From: CAXSDR01 sp964236445
GTDB lineage: Bacteria; Actinomycetota; Actinomycetes; Motilibacterales; Motilibacteraceae
NCBI GenBank assembly: GCA_964236445.1
Contig: CAXSDR010000080.1
Location: forward strand, 1 to 18,764
DNA length: 18,764 bases
Direction of reading: 5' to 3'
Numbering within the stretch: position 1 is the stretch's first letter; each line of letters begins with the position of its first letter. The notes below the pieces were generated by a model, which did not search any database, was not told where the DNA came from, and saw nothing but the letters and a program-made list of their open reading frames with translations. Below, in pieces: positions 1 to 6,299 of the stretch. Made by a program: the position numbers and the translations under genes.

Positions 1-313
1 TGTCGTAGATCGACATCGTGGGAAACGGGTTGGGGCGCTGGAACACCATGCCGATCATGCGTCGTACGGCCACGGGGTCGACGCCGGGACCGTAGAGGTC
101 TTCGTCGTCGACCATGACCTTGCCCTCCACCCGCGCGCCCGGAATGACCTCGTGCATCCGGTTGAGGGTGCGGAGGAACGTCGACTTGCCGCAGCCCGAC
201 GGCCCGATGAACGCCGTCACCGAGCGGGGCTCGATCGTCAGGTTGACGTCGTCGACGGCCAGGAAGGAGCCGTAGAAGACGTTCAGCCCGCTGATGTCGA
301 TGCGCTTTGCCAT
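1..313 (-). CDS. pstB: Phosphate ABC transporter ATP-binding protein PstB (partial, 3' end outside window)
   Basis: This is the cytoplasmic ATPase of the high-affinity Pst phosphate importer; it couples ATP hydrolysis to phosphate passage through PstA/PstC. The visible 104 codons begin MAKRIDISGLNVFYGSFLAV. They contain a Walker A loop (GPSGCGKST, about residues 36-44) and a Q-loop region reading VFQRPNPFPTMS near residue 95, which is typical of PstB. The signature motif, Walker B and H-loop lie beyond the left edge. The ATG start at 313 follows the pstA stop by 22 bases, and a GGAG/AGG purine stretch lies just upstream. It is the last visible gene of pstS-pstC-pstA-pstB and probably shares the pstS promoter. 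The family assignment is very secure; only the truncation limits it. Confidence 0.97.
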   Translation of the reverse strand, partial: MAKRIDISGLNVFYGSFLAVDDVNLTIEPRSVTAFIGPSGCGKSTFLRTLNRMHEVIPGARVEGKVMVDDEDLYGPGVDPVAVRRMIGMVFQRPNPFPTMSIYD

Positions 314-335
314 GTGACCTGGTTCTCCAACCGGA

Positions 336-1406
336 CTAGCGGGACTTCGGAGCCTTCCACCACGCGACGGTACGCGCGATGGCATTGAGGAGGAGGATGA
401 TGAGCACGAGCGTCAACGCCGCGCCCCAGGCCCGCGTGACGGCGAACGTGCTCGGCTGCCCCGCTTGGTTGTAGATGTAGAGCGGGAGCGACATCTGCGG
501 GCCCGAGAGCGGATTCAAGTTGATCGAGTCGGTGTAGGCGGTGGTGAGCACCAGCGGCGCCGTCTCACCGATGACCCGGGCGATCGAGAGCATGATCCCG
601 GTGATGATGCCCGCCAGTGCGGTGGGAAGCACGATCGAGAGGATCGTGCGCCACTGCGGCACGCCGAGCGCCATCGAGGCCTCGCGCAGCGCGCGCGGCA
701 CGAGCTTGAGCATCTCCTCCGACGTGCGCACCACGACCGGCAGCATGAGGATCATCAGCGCCAGGGAGCCCAACCACCCCGCATAGTGCAGGTGCAGAAT
801 GACGATGAAGAGCGTGAAGATGAAGAGGCCCGCGACGATCGACGGCACACCGGTCATCACGTCGACGAAGAACGTGACGACCTTGGCAAGCCGCCCCCGG
901 CCGTATTCCGTGAGGTAGATCGCGACGAGCAGCCCGAGCGGCACCGCGACCACTGTGGCGATGCCGACCTGCTCCACCGTGCCGATGATCGCGTGGTAGA
1001 CGCCGCCGGTGTCCTCGCGCGGGCCGACGCCACGCATCGAGTGCTGCAGGAAGTAGGGAGTCAGCTTGCTCGCGCCGCTGGAGATGGTGGTCAGGAGCAG
1101 GCTCGCGAGGGGCAGCATCGCCAGCGCGAAAGCGGTGCACACGGCGACGGTCACCACCCTGTCCTTGGCGCGACGGCGTCCCTCGAGCCGGCTCGAGACG
1201 AGGAAGAGCACCACCATGAACACCGGCAGTCCCAGGACGATCAGCCCGACCCAGGAGAACGACCCGAGTGCCAGGAGAAGGCTGCCGACCGCGGCGAAGC
1301 TGAGCAGGCCCGTCGCCGCGACGGCCCCGGGCGCCAGCGTTCCGGCCTGCAGGTCCGACGGTGCGGTGCCCTCGTCGCGCGGGCTGCGCGTCAGGGTCGT
1401 GCTCAT
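336..1406 (-). CDS. pstA: Phosphate ABC transporter permease PstA
   Basis: This is an inner-membrane permease subunit of the Pst importer that pairs with PstC to form the phosphate channel. The protein is 356 residues, starting MSTTLTRSPRDEG. A non-conserved N-terminal tail is followed by two hydrophobic segments (about residues 30-75), then the usual permease core of about six membrane helices. The cytoplasmic EAA-type loop that contacts PstB is visible (EEMLKLVPRALREASMALG, followed by the conserved glycine region). The segment ARVIGETAPL is typical of PstA. The start ATG at 1406 overlaps the pstC stop as ATGA, which implies translational coupling. The same frame stays open far upstream inside pstC, but that extension is Arg/His-rich antisense-like sequence and is not part of the gene. 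The N-terminal tail makes the protein somewhat longer than E. coli PstA. Confidence 0.96.
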   Translation of the reverse strand: MSTTLTRSPRDEGTAPSDLQAGTLAPGAVAATGLLSFAAVGSLLLALGSFSWVGLIVLGLPVFMVVLFLVSSRLEGRRRAKDRVVTVAVCTAFALAMLPLASLLLTTISSGASKLTPYFLQHSMRGVGPREDTGGVYHAIIGTVEQVGIATVVAVPLGLLVAIYLTEYGRGRLAKVVTFFVDVMTGVPSIVAGLFIFTLFIVILHLHYAGWLGSLALMILMLPVVVRTSEEMLKLVPRALREASMALGVPQWRTILSIVLPTALAGIITGIMLSIARVIGETAPLVLTTAYTDSINLNPLSGPQMSLPLYIYNQAGQPSTFAVTRAWGAALTLVLIILLLNAIARTVAWWKAPKSR

Positions 1407-2386
1407 GCCGAGGCTCCTGAGAACTCGCTGCGCCGCGCGATGATGGCGCGGGCGGTCATGTTGACCGCAAGGGTGATCACGAAGAGCACGAGACCGGAGG
1501 CGATGAGCGCGCTGCGGCCCGTGGCACCCGCTTCGGCGAACTTGAGCGGGATGTTGGCCGCGAAGGTGATCCCGCCGGGCTCGAGAATCTGCGCCGAGAT
1601 GGTGTAGGTCGTCGAGAGCACGAGCGCGATGGCGATCGTCTCGCCGAGCGCGCGGCCGAGCCCGAGCATCGTGGCGCTGATGACGCCGGGCTTGCCGAAG
1701 GGGAGCACCGCGATGCGGATGACCTCCCAGCGCGTGGCTCCGAGCGCCAGGGCTGCGTCCTCGTGGTCGCGGGGCACCTGCAGGAAAACCTCGCGCGACA
1801 CCGCGGCGATGATCGGGACGATCATGATCGCGAGGATCACTCCCGCGGTGAGCAAGGTGTTGGCTCCCGTCACCGTGCCGCCGAAGAACGGGATGAAACC
1901 CAGGTGGTCGTTCAGCCAACCGTGGGCGGGCAGCATGCGCGGCGCGAGCCACTTGAGACCCCAGAGGCCGTAGACCACGCTGGGGATGGCCGCGAGCAGA
2001 TCCACCATGGCACCGAGCAGGACCGCGAGCCTGCGAGGTGCGTAGTGCGAGATGAACAGCGCGATGCCGATCGCCACGGGCACCGCGATGACCAGGGCGA
2101 TGATGCTGCTGACGGCGGTTCCCCAGGCCAGCGCGGCGATGCCCCAGGCGGATGCGGTCGGGTTGTCGGGGTCCCACTTCTGGTAGGTCAGCGGGTTGAC
2201 CGTGTCAGCGCGTACGCCGGGGACCGCCCGGATGAGCAGGAAGGCACCGATGGCAGCCATGACGCAGAGCACCAGGATGCCGGCGCCCTTGGCCCCGCCG
2301 CCGAGCAGGCGGTCGCCGAGCCGGGCACCGCCTGCTCGGCCGCGGGGGAGCTGCTCGAGGCGGCTGCCGCCGTCCGTGACCGTCAT
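1403..2386 (-). CDS. pstC: Phosphate ABC transporter permease PstC
   Basis: This is the partner permease of PstA in the high-affinity phosphate importer. It has 327 residues, beginning MTVTDGGSRLEQ. A cytoplasmic N-terminal tail of about 30 residues precedes the first membrane helix (GAGILVLCVMAAIGAFLLI). The remainder is the expected series of about six helices. The EAA-loop region reads VPRDHEDAALALGATRWEV, and GLGRALGETIAIALV is the typical PstC helix. The ATG at 2386 is preceded by AGAAGGG at good Shine-Dalgarno distance. The 104-base gap from pstS holds a very large hairpin (annotated separately) and no gene. The 3' end overlaps pstA by 4 bases. Confidence 0.96.
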   Translation of the reverse strand: MTVTDGGSRLEQLPRGRAGGARLGDRLLGGGAKGAGILVLCVMAAIGAFLLIRAVPGVRADTVNPLTYQKWDPDNPTASAWGIAALAWGTAVSSIIALVIAVPVAIGIALFISHYAPRRLAVLLGAMVDLLAAIPSVVYGLWGLKWLAPRMLPAHGWLNDHLGFIPFFGGTVTGANTLLTAGVILAIMIVPIIAAVSREVFLQVPRDHEDAALALGATRWEVIRIAVLPFGKPGVISATMLGLGRALGETIAIALVLSTTYTISAQILEPGGITFAANIPLKFAEAGATGRSALIASGLVLFVITLAVNMTARAIIARRSEFSGASA

Positions 2387-2423
2387 CTGGCCCTTCTCAC
2401 AATGGGAACGTTAGTGCAGCAGA

Positions 2424-2480
2424 GCGCGCCGAGCGCCTCGTCGAGTTGTCCCCCGTGCCTCGACAAGGCGCCCAGCGCGC
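2424..2480 (-). other. Large stem-loop between pstS and pstC
   Basis: On the minus-strand transcript, bases 2480-2459 can pair with 2445-2424 as a continuous 22-bp stem closing a 13-nt loop (2458-2446). Nineteen pairs are Watson-Crick and three are G-U wobbles. On the plus strand those three would be C-A mismatches, so the structure is better as minus-strand RNA. It begins about 10 bases after the pstS stop and has no U-tract behind it. The likely role is an mRNA 3' stabiliser, a processing site or a partial terminator, keeping the binding protein more abundant than the membrane subunits. The role is inference; the pairing is read directly. Confidence 0.7.
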
Positions 2481-2490
2481 GGTCGGTGAG

Positions 2491-3615
2491 CTAGCTCAGG
2501 CCTGCGACGACCGTGGCGACCTTGCCGCGGATCGACTCGGGAAGCGGGGCGTAGCCATTGTCCTTGAGCACGCCCTGGCCGGCTGCGCTCGAGGTGTAGG
2601 TCAGCAGCGACTTGACCAGCTCGCCCTGCTTGGCGGCTAGGCCCTTCTCGCAGACGATCTCGTAGGTCACGAGGATGATCGGGTAGGCACCCGACGCCTT
2701 GGTCGCATAGTCGAGCTTGAGCGAGAGGTCCGTGCCCGTGCCGGTGACGGTGGCAGCTTCGACGGCCTTGCCCGCGCTCTCTGCGCTCAGCGCCACGAAG
2801 TTCGTACCGTCATTGGCGATCTTGGCGACGCCCAGACCGGCGTTCTCGGCGAACGACTGCTCGATGTAGCCGATCGTGCCGTCAGCGGCCGCGATGGCGG
2901 AGGTGACGCCGGCCGACTTGGCTGCGCCCTGACCACCGGGACCCTTCCACGCCTTGGCGTTGCTGAAGGTCCACACGTCGGGAGCCGCCGCGGCGAGCCA
3001 CTTCTGGAAGTTGTCCGTGGTGCCGGACTCGTCGGAACGGTGGAAGCTCTGGATCGGCTTGCTCGGAAGCTTGGCGTCGGGGTTGTCCTTCTTGAGCTCG
3101 GGCGCGTCCCAGGTGGTGATCTTGCCCGCGAAGATGCCGGCCGCCGTGGCCGCCGAGAGCTGCAGGTCGTCAACGCCCGTGAGCTTGTAGGCGATGGCGA
3201 TGGGACCGACGACCATGGGCAGGTCGATGGCCTTGCCGGTCTTGCAGCGCGCGTCGGCCTTGGGGTGCTCGTCGTCCTTGAGCGCGGAGTCGGAACCGGC
3301 GAAGTCGACGTTGCCCGAGAGGAAGCTCTGCACGCCCGCACCGGATCCGGTCGGGTTGTAGTTGACCGTGACGCCGCTGCAGGCAGCCTGGAACGCCTTG
3401 GTCCACGCCTTCATGGCGTTGTCCTGGGCGCTGGACCCCTCGGCGTTGAGGGTGCCTCCGCCGGATGCACAGCTGGTGCTGCCGGCGGGGCTGGCCCCGT
3501 TGCTCGATGCGCTGTCGCCGCTGACGGTCTCTGTGTTGTCGGAGCCGCAAGCGGTGAGTGACAGAGCGCCAGCGAGGGCGACGGCCGCGATCGAGCCGTA
3601 GCGATGGAGCTTCAC
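2491..3615 (-). CDS. pstS: Phosphate-binding lipoprotein PstS
   Basis: This is the extracytoplasmic phosphate receptor of the Pst importer, anchored to the membrane as a lipoprotein. It has 374 residues from a GTG at 3615 (VKLHRYGSIAAVALAGALSL). Upstream ATG codons exist, but this GTG is chosen because AGAGGG lies 9 bases upstream and a short basic stretch plus hydrophobic core then leads directly to the lipobox LTAC, with Cys23 as the lipidated residue. A Ser/Gly/Thr-rich linker follows. Phosphate-binding segments LNAEGSSAQDNAMKAW (about 56-71), NPTGSGAGVQSFLSG (about 87-101) and the SDESGTTDNF region are typical of PstS. It is the first gene of pstSCAB and has a PHO box upstream, so it is expected to be induced by phosphate starvation. 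Confidence 0.96.
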   Translation of the reverse strand: MKLHRYGSIAAVALAGALSLTACGSDNTETVSGDSASSNGASPAGSTSCASGGGTLNAEGSSAQDNAMKAWTKAFQAACSGVTVNYNPTGSGAGVQSFLSGNVDFAGSDSALKDDEHPKADARCKTGKAIDLPMVVGPIAIAYKLTGVDDLQLSAATAAGIFAGKITTWDAPELKKDNPDAKLPSKPIQSFHRSDESGTTDNFQKWLAAAAPDVWTFSNAKAWKGPGGQGAAKSAGVTSAIAAADGTIGYIEQSFAENAGLGVAKIANDGTNFVALSAESAGKAVEAATVTGTGTDLSLKLDYATKASGAYPIILVTYEIVCEKGLAAKQGELVKSLLTYTSSAAGQGVLKDNGYAPLPESIRGKVATVVAGLS

Positions 3616-3701
3616 GAAGGTGTTCCCTCTCGGAGACGGAGCAGTCGTGGGAGGACGGCCAAGGTGTGGCCAGGTCCCGCGCGACCACATACTGCGCTGA
3701 T

Positions 3702-3720
3702 GTCTGCAATGTAGGCAGAC
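3702..3720 (-). promoter_or_regulatory. Possible pstS -10 element inside a 6-bp inverted repeat
   Basis: The minus strand reads GTCTGC-CTACATT-GCAGAC, a perfect 6-bp inverted repeat with a 7-nt centre. The centre contains TACATT, which fits the actinobacterial -10 pattern TANNNT. It lies between the PHO box and the pstS GTG and would give a leader of roughly 85 nt. The inverted repeat could be an operator or chance. The start site is not determined from sequence. Confidence 0.3.
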
Positions 3721-3744
3721 CAGATGAAGGCGCCGCCCGGAGGA

Positions 3745-3776
3745 GATGAACGTGAAATGAACGCTGAACGTTGACC
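3745..3776 (-). promoter_or_regulatory. PHO box (PhoP-type direct repeats) upstream of pstS
   Basis: Reading the minus strand from 3776, GGTCA, GTTCA, GTTCA and GTTCA occur at spacings of 7, 7 and 11 bases. The last two units (GTTCATT TCAC then GTTCATC, 3762-3745) have the 11-nt period and the GTTCAYC-like core known for PhoP binding sites of actinobacteria. The position about 130 bases upstream of the pstS start fits a phosphate-starvation promoter. No phoP or phoR gene is in the window. Confidence 0.65.
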
Positions 3777-3799
3777 GGTGCTGCCTCGGTCGCGTCGGT

Positions 3800-4702
3800 T
3801 CAGGCGTCGTGCCGTTCGAGCGTCAGCGCACGTCCCTCGTGCAGGTGCACCACCCAGAAGCCGCCGACGTCGAGCTGCTCGCCCGGATCGCGCACGTCAC
3901 TGCCCTCCAGCAGCGTGGGCAGGACCGCGCGAAGCACCGGCCGGTGACTGCACACGACGGTGGGCACGGTCACCGACAGCAGCTCGCGTGCGCGCTGGAT
4001 CGTGCTGTCCGGCGCTGCGGCGAATCCGGTCTCGCTCAGCAGCGGCTCACCGTCGAGCGGCAGACCGTTGACCGCGGCGAACGGTGCCACGGTGAAGACG
4101 GTTCGCACCGTGTCCGAGGTCAGAACCACCTCCGGCGCGTACGCGCTCAGCACCGGGACCAACCGCTCCGCCTGGCGCTGGCCGGTGTCGGAGAGCGGCC
4201 GTGCGTCGTCCTCACCGTCCCAGCCGTGGCGGGGGAGCGCCTTGCCGTGGCGGACGACGAGCAGCGCCGTCGTCGGCGGCTCGGCGGCAACCGCGTCGAC
4301 CAGCTCCCGGTCGCGGACCCAGCTCAGCCGGTCGGCGGTCTGCCCGACCGGGACCCAGGCGATCTCGTCGACCTCGTCGTTCGGTGCGAAAGCGCCGTCC
4401 TCGGGACCGATGACGTCAGCGACCCAGTAGCGCACCTGCTTGGGCCTGCCGTCGGCGACGTAGTGCTGCGCCGGCAGCGGTCGGCGCAGCGCGACGGTGA
4501 AGCCCGACTCCTCGCGCACCTCGCGAGTCGCGGCCGCAAGCACGTGCTCGCCGAAGTCGAGCTTGCCCTTGGGAAACGACCAGTCGTCATAGCGGGGCCG
4601 GTGGACCAGGAGCAGCTCCAGGCCCTCCTTGCCCGCGCGACGGACGACAGCTCCCGCGGCGAGGACCGGGATCTCCTCGGCCTTCACCGTCGTACGCGCC
4701 AC
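3800..4702 (-). CDS. mutT1: MutT1-like NUDIX hydrolase fused to a histidine phosphatase domain
   Basis: This is a two-domain housecleaning enzyme of 300 residues. The N-terminal NUDIX domain (about 10-135) contains a complete NUDIX box: G46, E52, then REVREESG at 60-67. The C-terminal histidine-phosphatase domain (about 144-298) has the catalytic RHG at 151-153 and a second histidine in CSHRPV (251-256). This architecture matches mycobacterial MutT1 (Rv2985), which hydrolyses 8-oxo-(d)GTP/GDP and diadenosine polyphosphates and sits beside ppk1 there too. The GTG start at 4702 is preferred because AGAGGG lies 7 bases upstream and conserved sequence begins right after it. Upstream residues in this frame are low-complexity Arg/Ser/Pro antisense-like sequence. 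The start lies one base after the stop of the CYTH/CHAD gene, so the two are translationally coupled. Confidence 0.9.
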   Translation of the reverse strand: MARTTVKAEEIPVLAAGAVVRRAGKEGLELLLVHRPRYDDWSFPKGKLDFGEHVLAAATREVREESGFTVALRRPLPAQHYVADGRPKQVRYWVADVIGPEDGAFAPNDEVDEIAWVPVGQTADRLSWVRDRELVDAVAAEPPTTALLVVRHGKALPRHGWDGEDDARPLSDTGQRQAERLVPVLSAYAPEVVLTSDTVRTVFTVAPFAAVNGLPLDGEPLLSETGFAAAPDSTIQRARELLSVTVPTVVCSHRPVLRAVLPTLLEGSDVRDPGEQLDVGGFWVVHLHEGRALTLERHDA

Positions 4703-4703
4703 G

Positions 4704-6299
4704 TCAGCGCCCTCTGCGGAGGAACGATCGGTGCCCGTTGTGCGACACCTGCGCCCAGGTGCCGGGGAACGAGAGCCGAATGTCGTGCACCGCCTGGCGC
4801 TGGTGGGCATGCAGGACGCCCAGTGCGAAGCCGGTGCGACCGTCGATCTTCCGCCTGCTCCCGCCGCTCCGGCTGCTCTGGCCGTTCGCCAGCTCCGCCA
4901 GCGTCTCGGCCGCGACGGCGGCATCCTGGTGCTCGCCGAGCAGCTCGGTCAGGCGCTCCGCCTGCTTGGCCAGCGCCTTGGCCTCCTTGCCGAGCGCCGG
5001 AGCCACCGCCTCGCTGGCATAGCGCACCGCCTTGGCTGCCTTGCGGGTCTCGTGCCACGCCTCGTCGGGCCCGGCGAGTGTCAGCGCGCGCGCATCGTCG
5101 GCCAGCCGCTTCCATGCTTTCGCGATGAGCGGCGGCAGGACCTTGGCGCACGATCGGTTGGCGGCCTGCACCGTCTGTGGCGCGTGCACGGCGTCGACGA
5201 GTAGATCGAGCAGCGCGACGTAGCGCTCCGACCGCAGGGACGCCATCGCCTCGTCGCGTGCCTCGGTGAGGGAGTCGCCGAGGTGCTGGGTGATCAGCGT
5301 GCGAGCCCCCTTCGACTCGATGTGCGAAGGCAGGCCGTCGGCGGCCGCGGTCAGCCGTTCGGTCAGCACCTCGTGGTCACGGGCGTTGCCCAGCTCGCCC
5401 GCGATCCACGCCAGCTCCTCGCGCAGGCTGTCGGCCCAGGCCCGGTCGAGCACGGGCCGGAAAGTGCGCAGCCCGCTGCGCAGCCGGCGTGCGGCGACCC
5501 GCATCTGGTGCACGGCGTCCGGCTGGTCACGCCGCACGCCGACATCGCAGGTGCGCAGGGCGCGTACGTACGTCGCCAGGTGCGCGCGCACCAGCTTCGC
5601 TGCCGGGTCGTCGGCCGACACCGGCTCGGGCGGGGGGACGTCGGAAGCCGCGCTGGCCAGCGGCCCGAGCGCGCGGACCGCCTTGGACGAGAACTCGCCC
5701 GGGACAGCGCCCGACTCGAGCAGCGCGGTGATGACCGGTGCGAGCTCCTCACCGCTGGCCTCGCGGTCCTCGAGCTCCAGCTCGCGAAAGCGCAGGGTCA
5801 CGCGGTCGCCGTCGACGACCTCGACGGAGTCGTCCACGAGCTCCGCGAGCATCCGGTCGCCGAGGCCGACCAGCTCCCAGGTGGTGCGCCGGGTGCGCAG
5901 CGCGGTCACGATGGCCAGCCGGCCGTTGCGGACGTAGGCGGTCACCAGGTCGGCCAGCTCGGCAGGAACCTCGTGCGGGCCGTCGCCCTCGTCGAGAGGC
6001 AGCCGGAGCTCGTCGCGGACCTGTGTCTCGGCGGCCTCGGCCCCGTCGCCGACCGGCAGCTTCAGGTGCCACCCGTCGTCGTGGCCGCCGCTGCGCCTGC
6101 GCAGGGTGATCCCTTCGCGGGCGAGCCGGAGGTCGCCGGTGTCGTAGTAGGCGGCGGTCTGCGTCACGGTCCCCACGTCACGGACGGTGGTGATGCCCTC
6201 GACTGCCGCGAGGTCGGGCATCGACCAGAGACCGTGGACGCGGAACTTTCGCTCCCGCTCGCGAAACGTCTCGACGTTCTGCTGCGACTGGTCAGGCAT
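4704..6299 (-). CDS. CYTH and CHAD domain protein (polyphosphate-associated)
   Basis: This is a 531-residue protein with an N-terminal CYTH domain (about 10-210) and a C-terminal CHAD domain (about 230-510). The CYTH signature ExExK appears as ERERK at 14-18, followed by basic and acidic tunnel strands (ITLRRRSGG, WHLKLP, LRFRELELED). CYTH enzymes use divalent metal to act on triphosphates; CHAD is a helical bundle rich in conserved His and Arg that binds polyphosphate. Visible CHAD features include AVHQMRVAARRLRSGLRTF and GNARDHEVL, both at expected positions. The ATG at 6299 overlaps the end of ppk1 by 8 bases, with ACGGAG upstream. The placement between ppk1 and mutT1 implies a role in polyphosphate or triphosphate handling. 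Whether the CYTH part hydrolyses tripolyphosphate here is unknown. Confidence 0.92.
   Translation of the reverse strand: MPDQSQQNVETFRERERKFRVHGLWSMPDLAAVEGITTVRDVGTVTQTAAYYDTGDLRLAREGITLRRRSGGHDDGWHLKLPVGDGAEAAETQVRDELRLPLDEGDGPHEVPAELADLVTAYVRNGRLAIVTALRTRRTTWELVGLGDRMLAELVDDSVEVVDGDRVTLRFRELELEDREASGEELAPVITALLESGAVPGEFSSKAVRALGPLASAASDVPPPEPVSADDPAAKLVRAHLATYVRALRTCDVGVRRDQPDAVHQMRVAARRLRSGLRTFRPVLDRAWADSLREELAWIAGELGNARDHEVLTERLTAAADGLPSHIESKGARTLITQHLGDSLTEARDEAMASLRSERYVALLDLLVDAVHAPQTVQAANRSCAKVLPPLIAKAWKRLADDARALTLAGPDEAWHETRKAAKAVRYASEAVAPALGKEAKALAKQAERLTELLGEHQDAAVAAETLAELANGQSSRSGGSRRKIDGRTGFALGVLHAHQRQAVHDIRLSFPGTWAQVSHNGHRSFLRRGR

Noticed and set aside
1407..2177. Upstream in-frame extension of pstA to 613 codons
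   Set aside because: The added part is Arg/His/Pro-rich out-of-frame reading of pstC; the true start overlaps the pstC stop as ATGA.
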